DNA of 64,000 bases from Phaseolus vulgaris (lineage: Eukaryota > Streptophyta > Magnoliopsida > Fabales > Fabaceae). The position numbers and the translations under genes were made by a program. The notes beneath the pieces were generated by a model. The model was not told the origin of the DNA, ran no database searches, and saw nothing but the letters and a program-made list of their open reading frames with translations. Positions 1 through 12,454 of this stretch are shown here, one piece after another. Where the stretch lies: assembly GCF_000499845.2 (NCBI RefSeq), contig NC_023753.2, positions 24,228,942 through 24,292,941 on the forward strand, given 5' to 3'. Every line of letters starts with the position of its first letter. Positions within the stretch are counted from its first letter, which is position 1.

Positions 1-204
1 GTTCCAACCCTTATATAGAAAAAAATCCAAACAACATTTCTAAGTACCCTACCATAAAAGCAAATCTTTCAAAACAAAGCACAAAAATCCTCTACTCTCA
101 CAAAATAGCGCCATGCAAAACAAAAATCCACATCAAAAGAGAAATGTGTCTCTTAAACAAAAAAAAAAAAACAAAAACCAAAGCATGAGCAAGAAACAAA
201 ACGT

Positions 205-772
205 ACACCTGTCGGGCCAAGCAAAAGTTGCAAAAGACCAACCTCTCAAACCACCCGACGATCAACGTTTTGTTGCCATAATAATACAAGTAGATGACCT
301 TTGGGCCTAATCATAAAAAAAGTACACCCTTGGAACCTTGTTTTTTAACCAAGTCCACGACTGTACTTGAATCAAAGAGAAGATTTCAGTTGCATCCACT
401 TTTGCTTGGTTAAACCCTATCCCATTCCTATGTTTTCAAATGCACCAAATGATCCCAGACTCCTTTCCACAACTTATTACCTTCTTTGCTAAACCAAGTA
501 TAATGAAATTGTTCAAAGTGTTCCTTCATAGCAAAATGGTTTACAGAGCTGACCCTGATCCAATTGTGACATAAATTACGAATGAACAATATTCGTAATT
601 GGAAAAGATATCAGTAGGTGGGAAGTTGTTTCCTACTCACTTCCACATAAAACATAGAGAATCAACAATGTGAACTGACCTTCTAAGAAGATTTTGTTTT
701 GTAACTATCCTATCTTGTAGTGCCCTCCAAGCAAAGCATTGTGACGAGGGTGGAATCAACATACCCACATAA
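205..772 (-). repeat. LINE 3'-tail fragment, copy 1 of a direct duplication
   Basis: This stretch matches 1888-1992 joined to 5171-5640 almost base for base. Shared landmarks are the GACCAACCTCTCAAACCAC block, TTTGGGCC, and the run from CTTGGAACCTTG to GGTGGAATCAACATACC. Read on the minus strand it encodes the end of a plant LINE (zf-RVT region with a WxxWNHRN-like motif), but stops break it. Bases 1-204 to its left are A-rich and show nothing I can name. It is a dead fragment. The duplication is seen directly; the LINE assignment rests on the better-preserved second copy. Confidence 0.6.
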
Positions 773-777
773 CATAA

Positions 778-1882
778 TGTTGAACCAAGTGATGTTCAAG
801 CTTCGAAGAATCCAAACCCTTTGAATGATGTTGAAGGCTAGGCTGTGCTTGTTGTCGCTGAGCTGTCTTAGATACGATCTAGGGTAGATTGTTTATGTAA
901 TCCACTATTGATTGAATCCAAAGCATAAGCACTCTCAATCCTTTTAAAAGAAAAGTGTTTTTCAAGCTAAGTGAAAAACAACTGATTGTTTTGTCGAAAC
1001 AACCGATTGTTTTATACTTAGGTGTTTTTAGAAAAGGTTGAAAACTGTTTTTCAAATGGTTGAGCTGTCAAAACCAAAACAACTGATTGATTCGTGGAAA
1101 AAACTGATTGTTTGTTTTGGTACCATAACAGAAAAATGGTTTGTGCTTTGACTGAGCATTAAATGATTTTTTAAATTGTTTACGCTTCAGTTTTTAATGT
1201 TTTGACCAATCTTTAAATGCAATTAATAGTTTGTTAAGATTTGATAACAAACAACATCTTTGATATATACAGAAAAACAGATTTGAGTTTTTCACAGATT
1301 TTGAGTTTTTGAAAGAGTTGAGATTGCTTAGAAATTGAGATTGATCAAAGAGTGTGAGCTAGGATTTTCTCTTGTATTGATTTCAGATTTGTTCTGTAAA
1401 CAAGTGTAATCCTTGTATTTGTTGAAAGAAACCTTGTGTGTTTGCTGAGAAGTGTTGTGTGTTCTTGAGGGGATTAAGATCAACATTCTTAGTGTTGGTG
1501 TGTTGACCAAGAGGAGTGTGTGTCTTGAGGGGATCAAGGTCACTTCTTTGGTTGTGGTGTAAGTGATCTAGGTTTGATTGCTTAGTGAAGTTCCTCAGTG
1601 GTTTCTGAGAAGACTGGATGTAGCTCTGGGTTTAGAGTGAACCGGTATAAATCTTTGTGTGCATTTTCTCTATCCCTTAACTCTTTAAATTCAATTTTAA
1701 TATTTGCAAAATGGTATAAACAACCGATTGTTTTTCTGGTGCTGTGCTTTTTGCTTTGTGTTTTGAAAAACTGATTTCTTTATCAAGATATTCTCGAAAC
1801 AATTTCATTCAAGGCTTAAAAGTTTTCAAAAAACATCTTTAAACCATTCACCCCCTCTAGTTTAAAGCCATACATTCTAACA
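778..1882 (+). mobile_element. Solo LTR (1,105 bp) with 5-bp TSD CATAA
   Basis: The element starts TGTTGA and ends CTAACA, and is flanked by CATAA at 773-777 and 1883-1887, the 5-bp duplication expected of an LTR retrotransposon. No coding sequence lies inside. It contains several copies of an AACAACCGATTGTTTT-like motif and a U5-like end (CCATTCACCCCCTCTAG), a style I associate with Copia LTRs of Phaseolus and Vigna. Its shape is explained by LTR-LTR recombination that removed the internal region. Removing it and one TSD rejoins the two LINE-tail copies. Confidence 0.8.
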
Positions 1883-1887
1883 CATAA

Positions 1888-1992
1888 CACACACTTGCCG
1901 GACAAGCAAAAGGAGCAGAAGACCAACCTCTCAAACCACTCGACGATCAACATTTTGCTACCATAATAATACAAGTAAATGGGCTTTGGGCC
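1888..1992 (-). repeat. LINE-tail duplication, copy 2 (left part)
   Basis: Matches 205-310 and continues at 5171 after the Copia insertion. The last five bases (GGGCC) are the left target-site duplication of that Copia element. Confidence 0.6.
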
Positions 1993-2172
1993 TGTTAGAT
2001 ATTATTAGATATAATTATATGTTATTAGATATTATGAGATATTAAACATATTGTTATATATTTCATATTTATGTAATGGGCTTAGTCCATATGTTTATTT
2101 TCCTATATAAACATAACCCTATGTGTTCAATATACACAAGGGATTTACCTTATTCTTTATTTTCCTTTAATA
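1993..2172 (+). repeat. Copia 5' LTR
   Basis: 180-bp LTR with a TATATAAAC-like box near 2104. It pairs with 4991-5170; the two differ by scattered substitutions, so the insertion is not recent. Confidence 0.85.
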
Positions 2173-2349
2173 TGGTATCTAGAGCATAGGGCTAGGGTTA
2201 AAATTTTATTAGTGAACCCACTGTTCACTGAAGTTTTCTAGCCACCGTCCCACCGCCTCGTCAGAGTTACCGCCACCGCTACCTCGTTGGACCCTTCATC
2301 TTTGTTGTTGCCGCCAATTGACCAGTGACTAGATTTGTCCTTATCCTCT

Positions 2350-4923
2350 ATGGCTTCTTCCGCTTCTGCTGCCATTATGCCAGATCCGTCTATTTATACT
2401 AATTATGTCAATGTTCATCTCTCTATTGACAAATTGGATGGAACCAATTATGACATTTGGGCCTCATATATTAAATTATGGTTTAAGAGTCAAGGTTATC
2501 TTGATCATCTTACCTGTCCTAATGTTGTTGAAAATGAGATTTTTCATTGGTTGAAAATTGATGCTCAATTATGAATTGTTATCAAATCTACCATTCACTC
2601 ATCTTGAAAACAAATTTTTCGTACCTATGAGACATGTTTAGAAGTTTGGGAACAAGCAAAATTATTATACACCAATGATACTCAACGTCTTTATGGTGTG
2701 TGTCAAAATCTCCTCACTGTTGTTGCTCTCAAACGTCTTAATGGTACAATGGTAGAATATATGTGTAAACTTCATGCTTTTCTTCATGATTTTAATGAGT
2801 TATTACCTCTTACCCCCACTCTTTCTCAAGAACTAGAACAAAGACCCAAGTTCTTCATGTTATTGGGTTTACATGGACTTCTTGATTATTATTCTCATGT
2901 TCGTGATCAAATTTTGGGATCTCTTATCGTGCCCAATTTTACTTCCACTTGTTCTACCCTTCTGCGTGTGTCAGGTAAACACACAACTGATATAACGTCT
3001 CATGTTGATGACTCTTCTGCTTTAGTCTCTCAGCATAATGATCGTACTCATCCTCATAAGCTGAGCAAATGGCGTCACAAGTGTGACCATTGGTGGCAAA
3101 CTTGACCACAAAATTGACAGATGTTATGCCTTACATGGTCGTCCTCCTAAATCTATTGCAGTTGCTCAAACTGCTCTTGTGCAACCTTCTACTGTGAACC
3201 ATACTTCAATTGATACCCCAAGACAGCCTACTATTTTCTTTAATTTCTTAAATGGTCAGAACCCTAATTCCACGACTTCTGTTGCACATTCAAGTACATC
3301 TTTTGTTGGCCTCACTCACTCTATTTCCCTTGGCCCTTGGGTTCTAGATTCAGGTGCCACAAATCATATTACTGGTAATCAATCTTTTTTCTCTTCCCTA
3401 ACTACTACAGGTTATTTACCTTCGGTTACCATGACCAATGGATATAGGGTACCATCACACGGTGTTGGTACTATTAAATTTTTTTCTTCTTTATCTATTG
3501 ATAATGTTCTTTATGTCTTTGGTTCTCCATTTAACTTATTCCTTTACCATCTAGGAAATTTGTTGTTGGTTGCAGGTGGATTTTTGCTATCAAAGTCGGT
3601 CATGTTGGTACTATTGATCATCTCAAAGCTTGTCTTATGGCTAAGGGTTATACCCAAATTTTTGGTTTAGACTATGGTGATATTTTTTCTCCAGTGGCAA
3701 AGCTGGCTTATGTTCACTTATTCATAGCTATGGCTGCTCTTCAACAATGGCCTCTTTATCAACTGGATGTGAAAAATTCCTTTCTTAATGGGGATTTGCA
3801 GGAAGAAATTTATAGGGAGCAACCTCCCGATTTTGTTGCTCAAGGGGAGTCTTCTGAATTGGTATGTCATCTTCGCAAATCCTTATATGGCCTCAAGCAA
3901 TCTCCTAGGGCTTAATTTGGAAAATTTAGCAATGTTGTTCAACAGTTTGGTATGACACGCAGTGAAGTAGATCATTCAGTTTTTTATCGTCACTCGAGTG
4001 TTGGGTGTAACTATCTTGTAGTATATATTGATGACATTGTTCTTACAGGTAGTGATCACCATGACATCTCACAAGTGAAATAACACCTTTGTCAACACTT
4101 TCAGACCAAAGATTTTGGCAAAATCAAATATTTTTTGGGGATTGAGGTAGCACATTCCAGTACTGGTATTTTTATCTTATCTCTCAAAGAAAATATGCAT
4201 TGGATATTTTGGAGGAAATTGGATTGATGAATTCAAAATCTGTTGATACTCTCATGGATCCCAATGTCAAGATTCTACCTAATCAGGGGGAGCCTCTTTC
4301 AGATCCTGAGAAGTGCAGGAGATTAGTTGGAAAATTGAACTATCTCATTGTTACTCGTCCTGATATTTCCTTTGCAGTTAGTGTGGTGAGTCAATTTCTT
4401 AATTCTCCACGTGAGGATCATTGGAATGCACTCATTCGTATACTGAAGTACATTAAAGGCTCTACTGGAAAAGGTTTGTTATATGGTCATAATAACCATA
4501 CTAAAGTCGTTTGTTATTCAGATGATATTGGACAGGATCTCCATCTAATAGAAGATCAACTTCCGGTTATTGTGTCTCCATTGGTGATAACTTGATCTCT
4601 TGGAAGAGCAAGAAACAAAGTGTTGTGGTGATATCTAGTGCAGAAGCAGAATATAGAACTATGGCCTCGACTATTTGTGAGCTTATTTGACTTAAACAAT
4701 TACTTAAAGAATTGTAATTTGGAGAGGTCACTCAAATGACACTTATATGTGATAATTAGGCTGCTCTTCGTATTAGCTCAAATCCAGTTTTTCATGAAAG
4801 GACCAAACATATTGATATTAATTGTCATTTCATTCGAGAAAAAATTATATCGAGAGATATTAAAACTGAGTTTGTTAATTCAAATGATCAATTAGCAGAT
4901 ATTTTTACTAAACCCTTATGAGG
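2350..4923 (+). pseudogene. Copia gag-pol remnant lacking integrase
   Basis: The gag start at 2350 (MASSASAAIM) opens a UBN2/retrotran_gag-like region with DKLDGTNYDIWASY. The protease region carries WVLDSGATNHITGN near 3340-3380. The frame then jumps, near 3530-3570, to the start of reverse transcriptase (MAKGYTQIFGLDYGD, DVKNSFLNGDLQEE, SLYGLKQSPRA). The YIDDIVLTGSD catalytic motif lies near 4020-4060, and an RNase H-like stretch runs to about 4920. GAG-pre-integrase and integrase are deleted. Several stops and frameshifts follow (for example after residue 79 of gag and at 3913), so no protein can be made. Confidence 0.85.
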
Positions 4924-4990
4924 TCTATGATTGATTACATTTGTAACAAGCTAGGTACATATAATCTATATGCACCAGCTTGAGGGGGAG

Positions 4991-5170
4991 TGTTAGGTAT
5001 AACTATGTATAATTAGATATTATTAGATATTATGAGATATTATAGATATTGTTAGATATTTCATATTTATGTAATGGACTTAGCCCATATGTTTCTTTTC
5101 CTATATAAACATAACCCTATGTGTTCAATATACACAAGGGATTTACCATATTCTTTCTTTTCCTTTAATA
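4991..5170 (+). repeat. Copia 3' LTR
   Basis: 180 bp, preceded directly by the purine tract TGAGGGGGAG and followed by the TSD GGGCC. Confidence 0.85.
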
Positions 5171-5175
5171 GGGCC

Positions 5176-6700
5176 CAATCAGAAAAAGAAAAGTACACCT
5201 TGGAACCTTGTTTTTTAACCAAGTCCACGACTGTACTTGAACCAGAGAGAAGATTTCACTTGCGTCCACTTTTGCTTGGTTAAACACTATCCCATTCCTA
5301 TGGTTCCAAATGAACCAAATGATCTCACACTCTTTTCCACAACTTATTAATTTCGTTGCTAAATCAAGTACAATGAAATTGTTCAAAGTGATCCTTCATA
5401 GCAAAATGGTTTACAGAGCTGACCCCGATCCAATTGTGACAAATTCCAAACAGCATTCGCAATTGGAAAAGATATCAGTAGGTGGGAAGTTGTTTCCTCC
5501 TCACTTCCACATAAAACACAAAGAATCCACAACATGAATCGTCCTTTTAACCATATTTTGTTTTGTAACTATCCTGTCTTGTAATGCCCTCCAAGCAAAG
5601 CATTGTGTCGAGGGTGGAATCAACATACCCCACATAACTCTAAACAGATCATTAAAAGCATTTGTGGTAGAATTAGAAAGATATGCAGATTTGACAGAAT
5701 ACTTACAGTTTTGTGGATCTCTCCATAGCCATTTCTCGTCCTAGCCTGATTTCAAGGTTTGACCTTCCAGAATAGACATGAATTCATCTACCTGGTCCTT
5801 CTCTCATTCAAACCATTATCTTCACTTGAATTCCCAACTCCAAATGTCACTATGCCATTTCTCAAAGCCACACAGGAGCTGACAATGGTTAGGGGATCAT
5901 TAAACAACTTGGAAATTTGACTTTCAATTGACAGTTATCCACCCAGACATCTTCCCACAACTTGATTTTTTTCACTGGACCCTACTACCTATTCCATATT
6001 AGAATCTAACCAATTGAAATCCTGCCCATCCTCACACACTTTATTTAAGACACACCAACATCTAGATGCATGCCTTAAGGCTGTAAGATCAGATAGATTC
6101 CTCCATGAGCCTTATTTAGAGACAAAAACATCTTTCTATAAACCGTTCTCAAAACACCAAAGTCTCAATTTCCATTTGCCAAGAAGGGCTTGTTGAAAGA
6201 ATCTAATTGTTTTATGCCTAACCCTCCCTCCACTTTAGGTTTGCGTATATTATCCCATTTAATCCAAGCAATTTTCCTACCCTCAGAATCTCAATCCCAC
6301 AAAAAATTGCGTTGAAGCTTTGTAATCCTTTTGCAAATAGAGGATAGGGCTTTGAAGAATGAAAGTTAATGTAAAGGAATAACATTCAAAACAAAACGAA
6401 TCAAGCACACACGACCAACAAATGATAGATTTTTACCTTTCTAGGTTGAAAACCTCTTCTTCACCTTTGTAATCACCGATTCCCGAAAGTCAGCTTTAGA
6501 AGGATTTCCCCCAATAGGCAACTCAAGATAAACAAATGGTAAATTCATAATGTTGCAGTGAAATACCTCAGAGAACATTTCTAACACATTTGTATCCACT
6601 CCAATGACACTAATTTTGCTCTTAAAGAAGCTAATTGTGAGCCCAAAACAAATTTCAAAGAATCTAAGCACCGCTTTAAGACACGTATATTTTGGATACT
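5176..6700 (-). pseudogene. LINE (non-LTR retrotransposon) ORF2 3' part, broken
   Basis: On the minus strand, 6671-6441 reads GLTISFFKSKISVIGV followed by LPFVYLELPIGGNPS and KVKKRF. This is the C-terminal part of a plant LINE reverse transcriptase (canonical GLxINxxKS and LPxxYLGxPIGxNP). From about 5900 down to 5180 the zf-RVT region follows, with WGMLIPPS, FAWRAL and IIWFIWNHRNGIVF. Stops and frameshifts lie between the blocks. The endonuclease and the RT catalytic box are not in the window, so this is a 5'-truncated copy. Its last ~470 bp (5171-5640) are duplicated at 205-772. Confidence 0.8.
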
Positions 6701-7199
6701 CGAATCACATCAAAGAGAAAAGGTTTTTTGTTGGGATGGTATACAAACTAGATATGGACATTACTGCTTGGATAAAATGAACCGCCAAAATCTTTATACA
6801 AACACAAAGGAACATCTTACAACAGTATCACTAATTAGAGGAATAGAGCAAGTGGCCCCCTTTCCAATCTAACATTGAGCTAATAACTCAAATAAAGATC
6901 AATTACCTAGTCAGATAGTATTATAAGAAAAACCACAACAAAGGATGCTACAAGTGAAAACATTTTTCGGCTGGATTTTATTTCAAATACCTGAAAGATG
7001 ACACAAGATCATCAAAAGAGACATAGAAAAATAAATAAGTGATTCTGATAGGGAAAGACAACACCATACCCCTACCACATCTATATTGACATTGTCGTGA
7101 ATCACAAGGAATGGAAAAGACAACAAATGTACAGGGCAAAAAGTAAAGAAAAACAGTCCACATACCATTTTGAATTTATCCATAGTGCCTGAGAGGACT
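6701..7199. other. Spacer, no gene seen
   Basis: A+T-rich sequence between the LINE and the minus-strand Copia. The short reading frames have no family features. It may include the lost 3' LTR of the Copia element, but I could not pair it with the 10.55-10.75 kb region. Confidence 0.3.
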
Positions 7200-10100
7200 C
7201 TATTAGCTTTTTTCTACTAAAGAACTCTATTATATGATTATGTTTAATATCCCAACTTATTTGTTTATGTAAGGAGATCAAGTTCTTAGGGAGATAAAAA
7301 TCCCTTTTTTAAATAAACAACCTCTATTGCAAGGAAATATTTAAGTTTTCCTGAGTCTTTCATTTCAAATTAGATTTTTCCTTTAAAGCCAATTTCTATG
7401 TTTCATCATCTCCTGAAATAATCATGTCATCCACATAGACCAACAAAAGTAAGTTTAACTCTAAAAGAGTGTTTAATGGATAAGGTATGATCTTATTGCC
7501 TTTGCTTATATCGCAAGGAAACTATTCCTTTTGTAAATCTCCCAAACCATGCTCTAAGGGATTGTTTAAGATCATATAAGGCCTTCTTTAGGAGGCATTC
7601 CTTATTCCTTTCACCATGAGTTTTAAATCTGGAAGGAATCCCCATGACTTCTTTAAATCCCCATCAAAAAGACATTTTTTAGATCCAACTAATGTAATTC
7701 TCATCCAAAATGAGCTATTAGAGCAAGAATAACTCGCAGGAGAAAAATTCTCCTTACAGTCAATTCCATAAGTTTGAGTGTATAACTCGACATCTCGAAT
7801 AATTGGACCAAGTTCCTAAATTGGCATCTTAATGGAACCACATCCTCGACCTCTCGGCCAAGTGAGCCTGAGGAGTGCCATCAAACATCCTGTCTTGGGA
7901 ACCACATTCTTGGCATCTAGACTAGGTGAACCCGGGAGGCACCATCAAAACCCCATGTAGCTCGACCTCGTATCATAATCATTCATGGGTCAAATTCTCA
8001 AGACAAAGGTTGCTTAATCAAGGATCAAACCCCTAAGTAAGCCATAATCATAGGTAAACAAGGGGATTGGTCCTGGATGAGGCCCCCAATAACAAAAGCC
8101 TATCACAAAATAGTATAAATAGGTAACCAAGGGAGAGGTAAAGATTAGATTTGATAGCATTTTGACTCATTAATGTACAGTGAGCGTTAGAATGTCATTG
8201 CAAGTACAATACTCCCCATTGTTGAATATAAGAAAACGAGAAGACCAAGACCAAGAAGTAGAGGACACCAAGAGCAGCATGATAAGTGTGCAGGGAAGCA
8301 AGAGTTTTGTTTTGCGGCCTTGTAAGAATATTTTTGCCCATTTGCAACTATTCTAGCTTTCTACCTATCTATTGACCCATTTGCCTTGTGTTTCACTATA
8401 AATATCCATTTCATCCTATTGTCTTTTTGTCTCTTGATTTGTCAACAATCTTTTATGTTGAGTTTCTTTCTAATGCATCCATCTCTTCTCTCATAGCTTG
8501 AGTCCAATGTTCACTTTTCATTAGACTGAGGTAGGAATATTTATGACATGGCAACAATAAAGCTTTGATGTTTATTAAAGAGATTGTCATTTCCCCTTTC
8601 TCAACGCAAAGGCTAAATCACCAGTAACACTTACCTTCTCACTCTTCACTGCTTCCTTCAAAGATCCTTACCTCCAAGTCAAATAACTCTTCTTTCTTTA
8701 GAGTCAAAGTAGGTTGTCTTCTTTGATATATTTTGCCAAAGAATTTATCTTCTTCTTACTCATTATAGGTTGGATCGATCCTATTTTTGGTAGCATCATC
8801 ACTTGGATCTTAAGCATCCACCCTTCGCTTCAAGTGTTTTCTCCCCCTAAAGTGCGAGGGTGACAAAAAAGGATTTTATTTCATGAAATGTGACATCCAA
8901 GGTGATATAGACACTACAACTTTCACAATAATAACATTTGTACCTTTTCTTTTATTATGAGGATAACCAATAAATACACATTTAAGAACTCTAGGTTCTA
9001 ATTTATTAAGATTAGGATTATGAGAGTGAAAAAGAAAAGAACATCCAAATACTCCACAAGGTAGACTTGACACTAAAGGAGTATAGGGAACAAAGACAAA
9101 AAAAACACTCAATAGGACTAATATTATTTAAGATACAAGTGAGTAACTTGTTGATGAGGTATGCAGCAATTAACACATGTTCTCCCCAATAGGTTTTAGG
9201 AATAGACATAGAACATGAGGACTCTAGTTACCTTTAGAAGAGGATGATTTTTCCTTTCTGTAACTCTGTTTTGTTGTGGAGTGCTAACATATGTTATTTC
9301 ATGAACACACCATTATGTGACAAATTTGGAGAATTCTTACTTCACATATTTAGTATTATTATCCGACCTAATTCTTTTGATATTTTTTCCAAATTGATTT
9401 TGGACAAGACAGATTTAACAAAAATTTGAAAGACCTCAAATTTACTTTTCATAATGTATGTGCACGTGACACAAGTACAATCATCAATAAACGTAATAGA
9501 CAACTTTGTTCCAAAAATAGATTCTAAAACAAGTCCCAAACATCAAAGTGAATCAAGTCAAATGAAAAGATACTCCTTTTACCAATGAGATAAGATGCAC
9601 AATGATGCTTTTGACAGTTGACAAATATCACATTTGAAAGACTCAACAGACTTAGTAGTGAACAAATGAGGGAACATAGATCTCATAATATTGAAAGAGG
9701 AATGCCTAAGTCTTTAATGATGAAGCCATATTTGGAAATTTCCCATGTTTCTAATTTTACTTATTGGCTTATGACCTTTGTTTTGTTTTTGCTCTTGGAT
9801 TCCAATAGACACAACCCACTTTGCACCTTAGCAATTAAAACTGTCTTCCTCATGGCAATGTCCCGAAATACACAATAAGAAGAGAAAAGAGTTCCTAAAT
9901 AATTCAAATTCTTTTGTAAGCTTTTTAATAGAGATAAAGCTATTGGTCAGTTGTTGGACATTTAATATTCTTTAATACAATAGATGGTGCTAAAGTTATA
10001 TTCCCACATCTGCATATAAGTATACTATCACCATTTGCAGGTGTAATAAAATGTTCTCTGGTCATTTTGACAAACGAATCAAAGAACTTAAAAAAAGGAG

Positions 10101-10755
10101 TCATGTGATCAATTGCTCCTAAGTCAAGAATCCAAACACCCTAAGACAAAGGACTTGTACTCTTACCTTTCTTAGCTTTCATGAGTAGTGTATACGATCC
10201 AAAGGACTTATCCATTGAATCAACCATTCTTTACAAATGATCAAATTCCTCATTAAAAGCTTTCATACTAGACATTGGAAAACACAAAACAAAGAGATGA
10301 TAAAGATTTAGTCCTAATTGCTTTGATTCGTAACAAAAAAATACATGTTTGACAACAAAACCAAGTCATATTAGTCAAATGGCCACCCCTTGGTTCTTAA
10401 GAGGTCCCAACAATCTTATCTATTGCAACGCCGGGAGGGGCACACCTTTGAGGCCCACCACTGACCTCAACAATGATGGCGAACAATGGCAATGATGATG
10501 GTTAACGAGGCAGCGGAAACAAGTCTCCCAAGAATACCAAGTTGAAAACTAAAGAATTTCATTGATATTAATCACACAAAATTACATTGTTATCATCTCT
10601 ATTTGTAATAACCAAAACATTTTAAAAAGGAAATAAAAATATGCTGAAATAAATAGGAAGACTATGAAGATATTTTTTGCTAATTCCTATGGAGATATTT
10701 AGAACAACTTTTATCCTAATAATTTGCTAATTACAACAAATATTATAATACTCCA
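7200..10755 (-). mobile_element. Degraded Copia element, minus strand
   Basis: Domains appear in order on the minus strand. A protease-like DSGAIDHMTPF lies at about 10140-10100. The integrase core FGTKLSITFIDDCTCVT is near 9515. IPKTYWGEHVLIAAYLINKL lies near 9205-9150 and LEPRVLKCVFIGYPHNKRKG near 9020-8940. The RT start KHKANGSID is near 8395, and YTQTYGIDCKENF near 7790-7750 resumes after an insertion. LLKKALYDLKQS is near 7590-7550 and LVYVDDMIISGDDE near 7440-7400. Stops are frequent. A likely 5' LTR remnant (start TGGAGTATTATAATATTTG on the minus strand) occupies about 10545-10755. The matching 3' LTR was not found. Confidence 0.75.
7786..8343 (+). mobile_element. Solo Gypsy-type LTR inserted in Copia RT
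   Basis: This block interrupts the Copia reading frame between its ANG and YTQTYG codons. It is rich in CTCGACCTC/CTCGGCC motifs, has a TATAAATAG box near 8114, and contains GAGCGTTAGAATGTCATTGC near 8186. The last motif is alignable with GAGCGTCGGAGTGTCTTTGT in the LTR at 50134-50756, so I read it as an old solo LTR of a related Gypsy family. I could not identify a clean TSD, so the ends are accurate to about 10 bp. Confidence 0.5.
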
Positions 10756-11131
10756 CAAATGGAATGACATCCGTTACATAGAATAAGAAGTAATGAATAA
10801 TGTGGGTCAACAATGATTTGGTGGAAGAGTGGGAGACAACAACTAAAAAATTAAAATTAATTGAGGCAAGGAAAAAAAGAACACTTCTAAGCTATAATGT
10901 ATTATATATATACCAAAAGAAAAGGTTCAAATTCCAATCCAGAAGATTGCAATTCGTGCAATATAATTTACCTTTCACTAACATGAAATTAGAGAAAAAT
11001 TAGATTATAAACATTGAGATGTTTATCAATAGTTGAAACAAAATGAATAATTGATTATATGGTACATCAATTGTTAGTATAAAGGAGATAACCAGGAACC
11101 CAGGGCATGTTGCAAGTAATAGTAAGCTTAC
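10756..11131. other. Spacer or intron sequence, no exon seen
   Basis: I looked on the minus strand for the rest of the Bet1-like coding region (a GDIHEEVDTHN-like segment) and did not find it. The reading frames present show no family features. Confidence 0.4.
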
Positions 11132-11865
11132 TCTTTTCAGCAGATTGACTCCATCTTGCAATCCATCCAATGCTTGATCATTATCATGGGAAGAAGTTGA
11201 GTAAAGAGACGATGCTCTGATGCCACCCTCCTCAATACCATTAAAAAGTGCAACTCTGTTGTTACGGCCATCTCTGAAATAGAAAAAAATAATAATATAC
11301 AATACGGTGATATGACCCAGATGGTCAGATAATACACAATCAAGATAATTTTCAATTATTTGATGTTTCCATAAGCGCATAAACTATCAAGGATTCTAGA
11401 TATATAAATTGAATTAAATCATAAGGAAATTTGAAAGAAAGGCAGTCTCTGCATGCATTGCTCATATCGGGGGGAAAGATATCATACGCTTAAGCATTTC
11501 TAAAAAATAAGATTATAAACATAGACCAAATAACACTAACAACTGATAAAATAAAAGATAGAACTAGAGCAGCAGAAGTAATTTTCTACATATAATGAGG
11601 AAGAAAATCTTATATCACCTCACCTTATCCTCGGAAGTAAAAGGTCACTCAATATTTGCTAAACAAATATAACAGCAGAATGCCATTCTCTATTATGTTA
11701 CACACCCATATCCATTATTCACCACAACTTCATCATAGCCTTTTGAATACACATGAAAATGATAAGGAAGTAGTTCTAGGAATTGTAAAAACTCGAAGAA
11801 CTAAACGTACTAGGGAATCTTGAAGAAGACCAGGTTCAAAAAGAGATTTTTAATGATTCAGAGCA

Positions 11866-12027
11866 AAAGGGAAGAGTGTTTACAAAATTGAAAGAATATT
11901 ATTCCTATACAGAAAATGAGAAGTTTCCCTTTTATGCCCTCAACTAACTTATACACTTCACTGACAGCTCACCCATATCAGAAAACATGCATAAAACTCG
12001 TTTCCCTGTGAGCATCAACCAAGCCAA
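11866..12027 (-). repeat. LTR-like repeat, partner of 14324-14497
   Basis: About 160 bp starting GGGAAGAGTGTTTACA and ending GAGCATCAACC, repeated with small changes at 14324-14497. On the minus strand it has a CATAAAAGGGAAAC TATA-like box. The right copy abuts the gag start of a Gypsy remnant, so these look like U5-side pieces of its LTR. The left copy would be a solo fragment inside the Bet1-like intron. Confidence 0.5.
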
Positions 12028-12454
12028 GTTATAAAATATCTCCCCTCATATTTGTTACAGGAATCTACATGCCAGTGATAATTCAGTCATCGCCGATCCC
12101 AGGATCAAAACAATTCTTATTCCAATTTGAAGATGCAAGGAATCTTTCAACAGTGTAATTTGACATCAATGAAACTCATCCACAATTCACCAGTCCCCCA
12201 TCATCCTCCCACGCAACACCAATTCACAAAAAGAAAAAAAAATGTACCAAAAACCAAAGCCACGAAACAGCAATTCACCAATAAATCACACTCATCAATC
12301 GATTCAAACCAGCGTGAGATAGAAAATTCAAAGCCTCCTACACGCCGTATCCAGGGATCTAACAACATTTTCCCGCCTAACGGAATCGAGTAACGACCGA
12401 CACTCTTTTTCCAGAATATATTAACGAGAGAACATGAATTTAATCCACACTAAC
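12028..12454. other. Intron and upstream sequence of the Bet1-like fragment
   Basis: No exon or repeat recognised. A CA-rich reading frame at 12127-12393 on the plus strand has no family features. Confidence 0.3.

Larger units (their letters stand above)
1993..5170 (+). mobile_element. Copia LTR retrotransposon, internally deleted, TSD GGGCC
   Basis: Two 180-bp LTRs (1993-2172 and 4991-5170), both starting TGTTAG and ending TTTAATA, flank an internal region. A tRNA-iMet-like primer binding site TGGTATCTAGAGC starts at 2173, and a polypurine tract TGAGGGGGAG lies at 4981-4990. The target duplication GGGCC is at 1988-1992 and 5171-5175. The element is only 3.2 kb because most of integrase is missing, and frameshifts and stops break the rest. 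It sits inside copy 2 of the LINE-tail duplication, so it is younger than that duplication. Confidence 0.9.
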
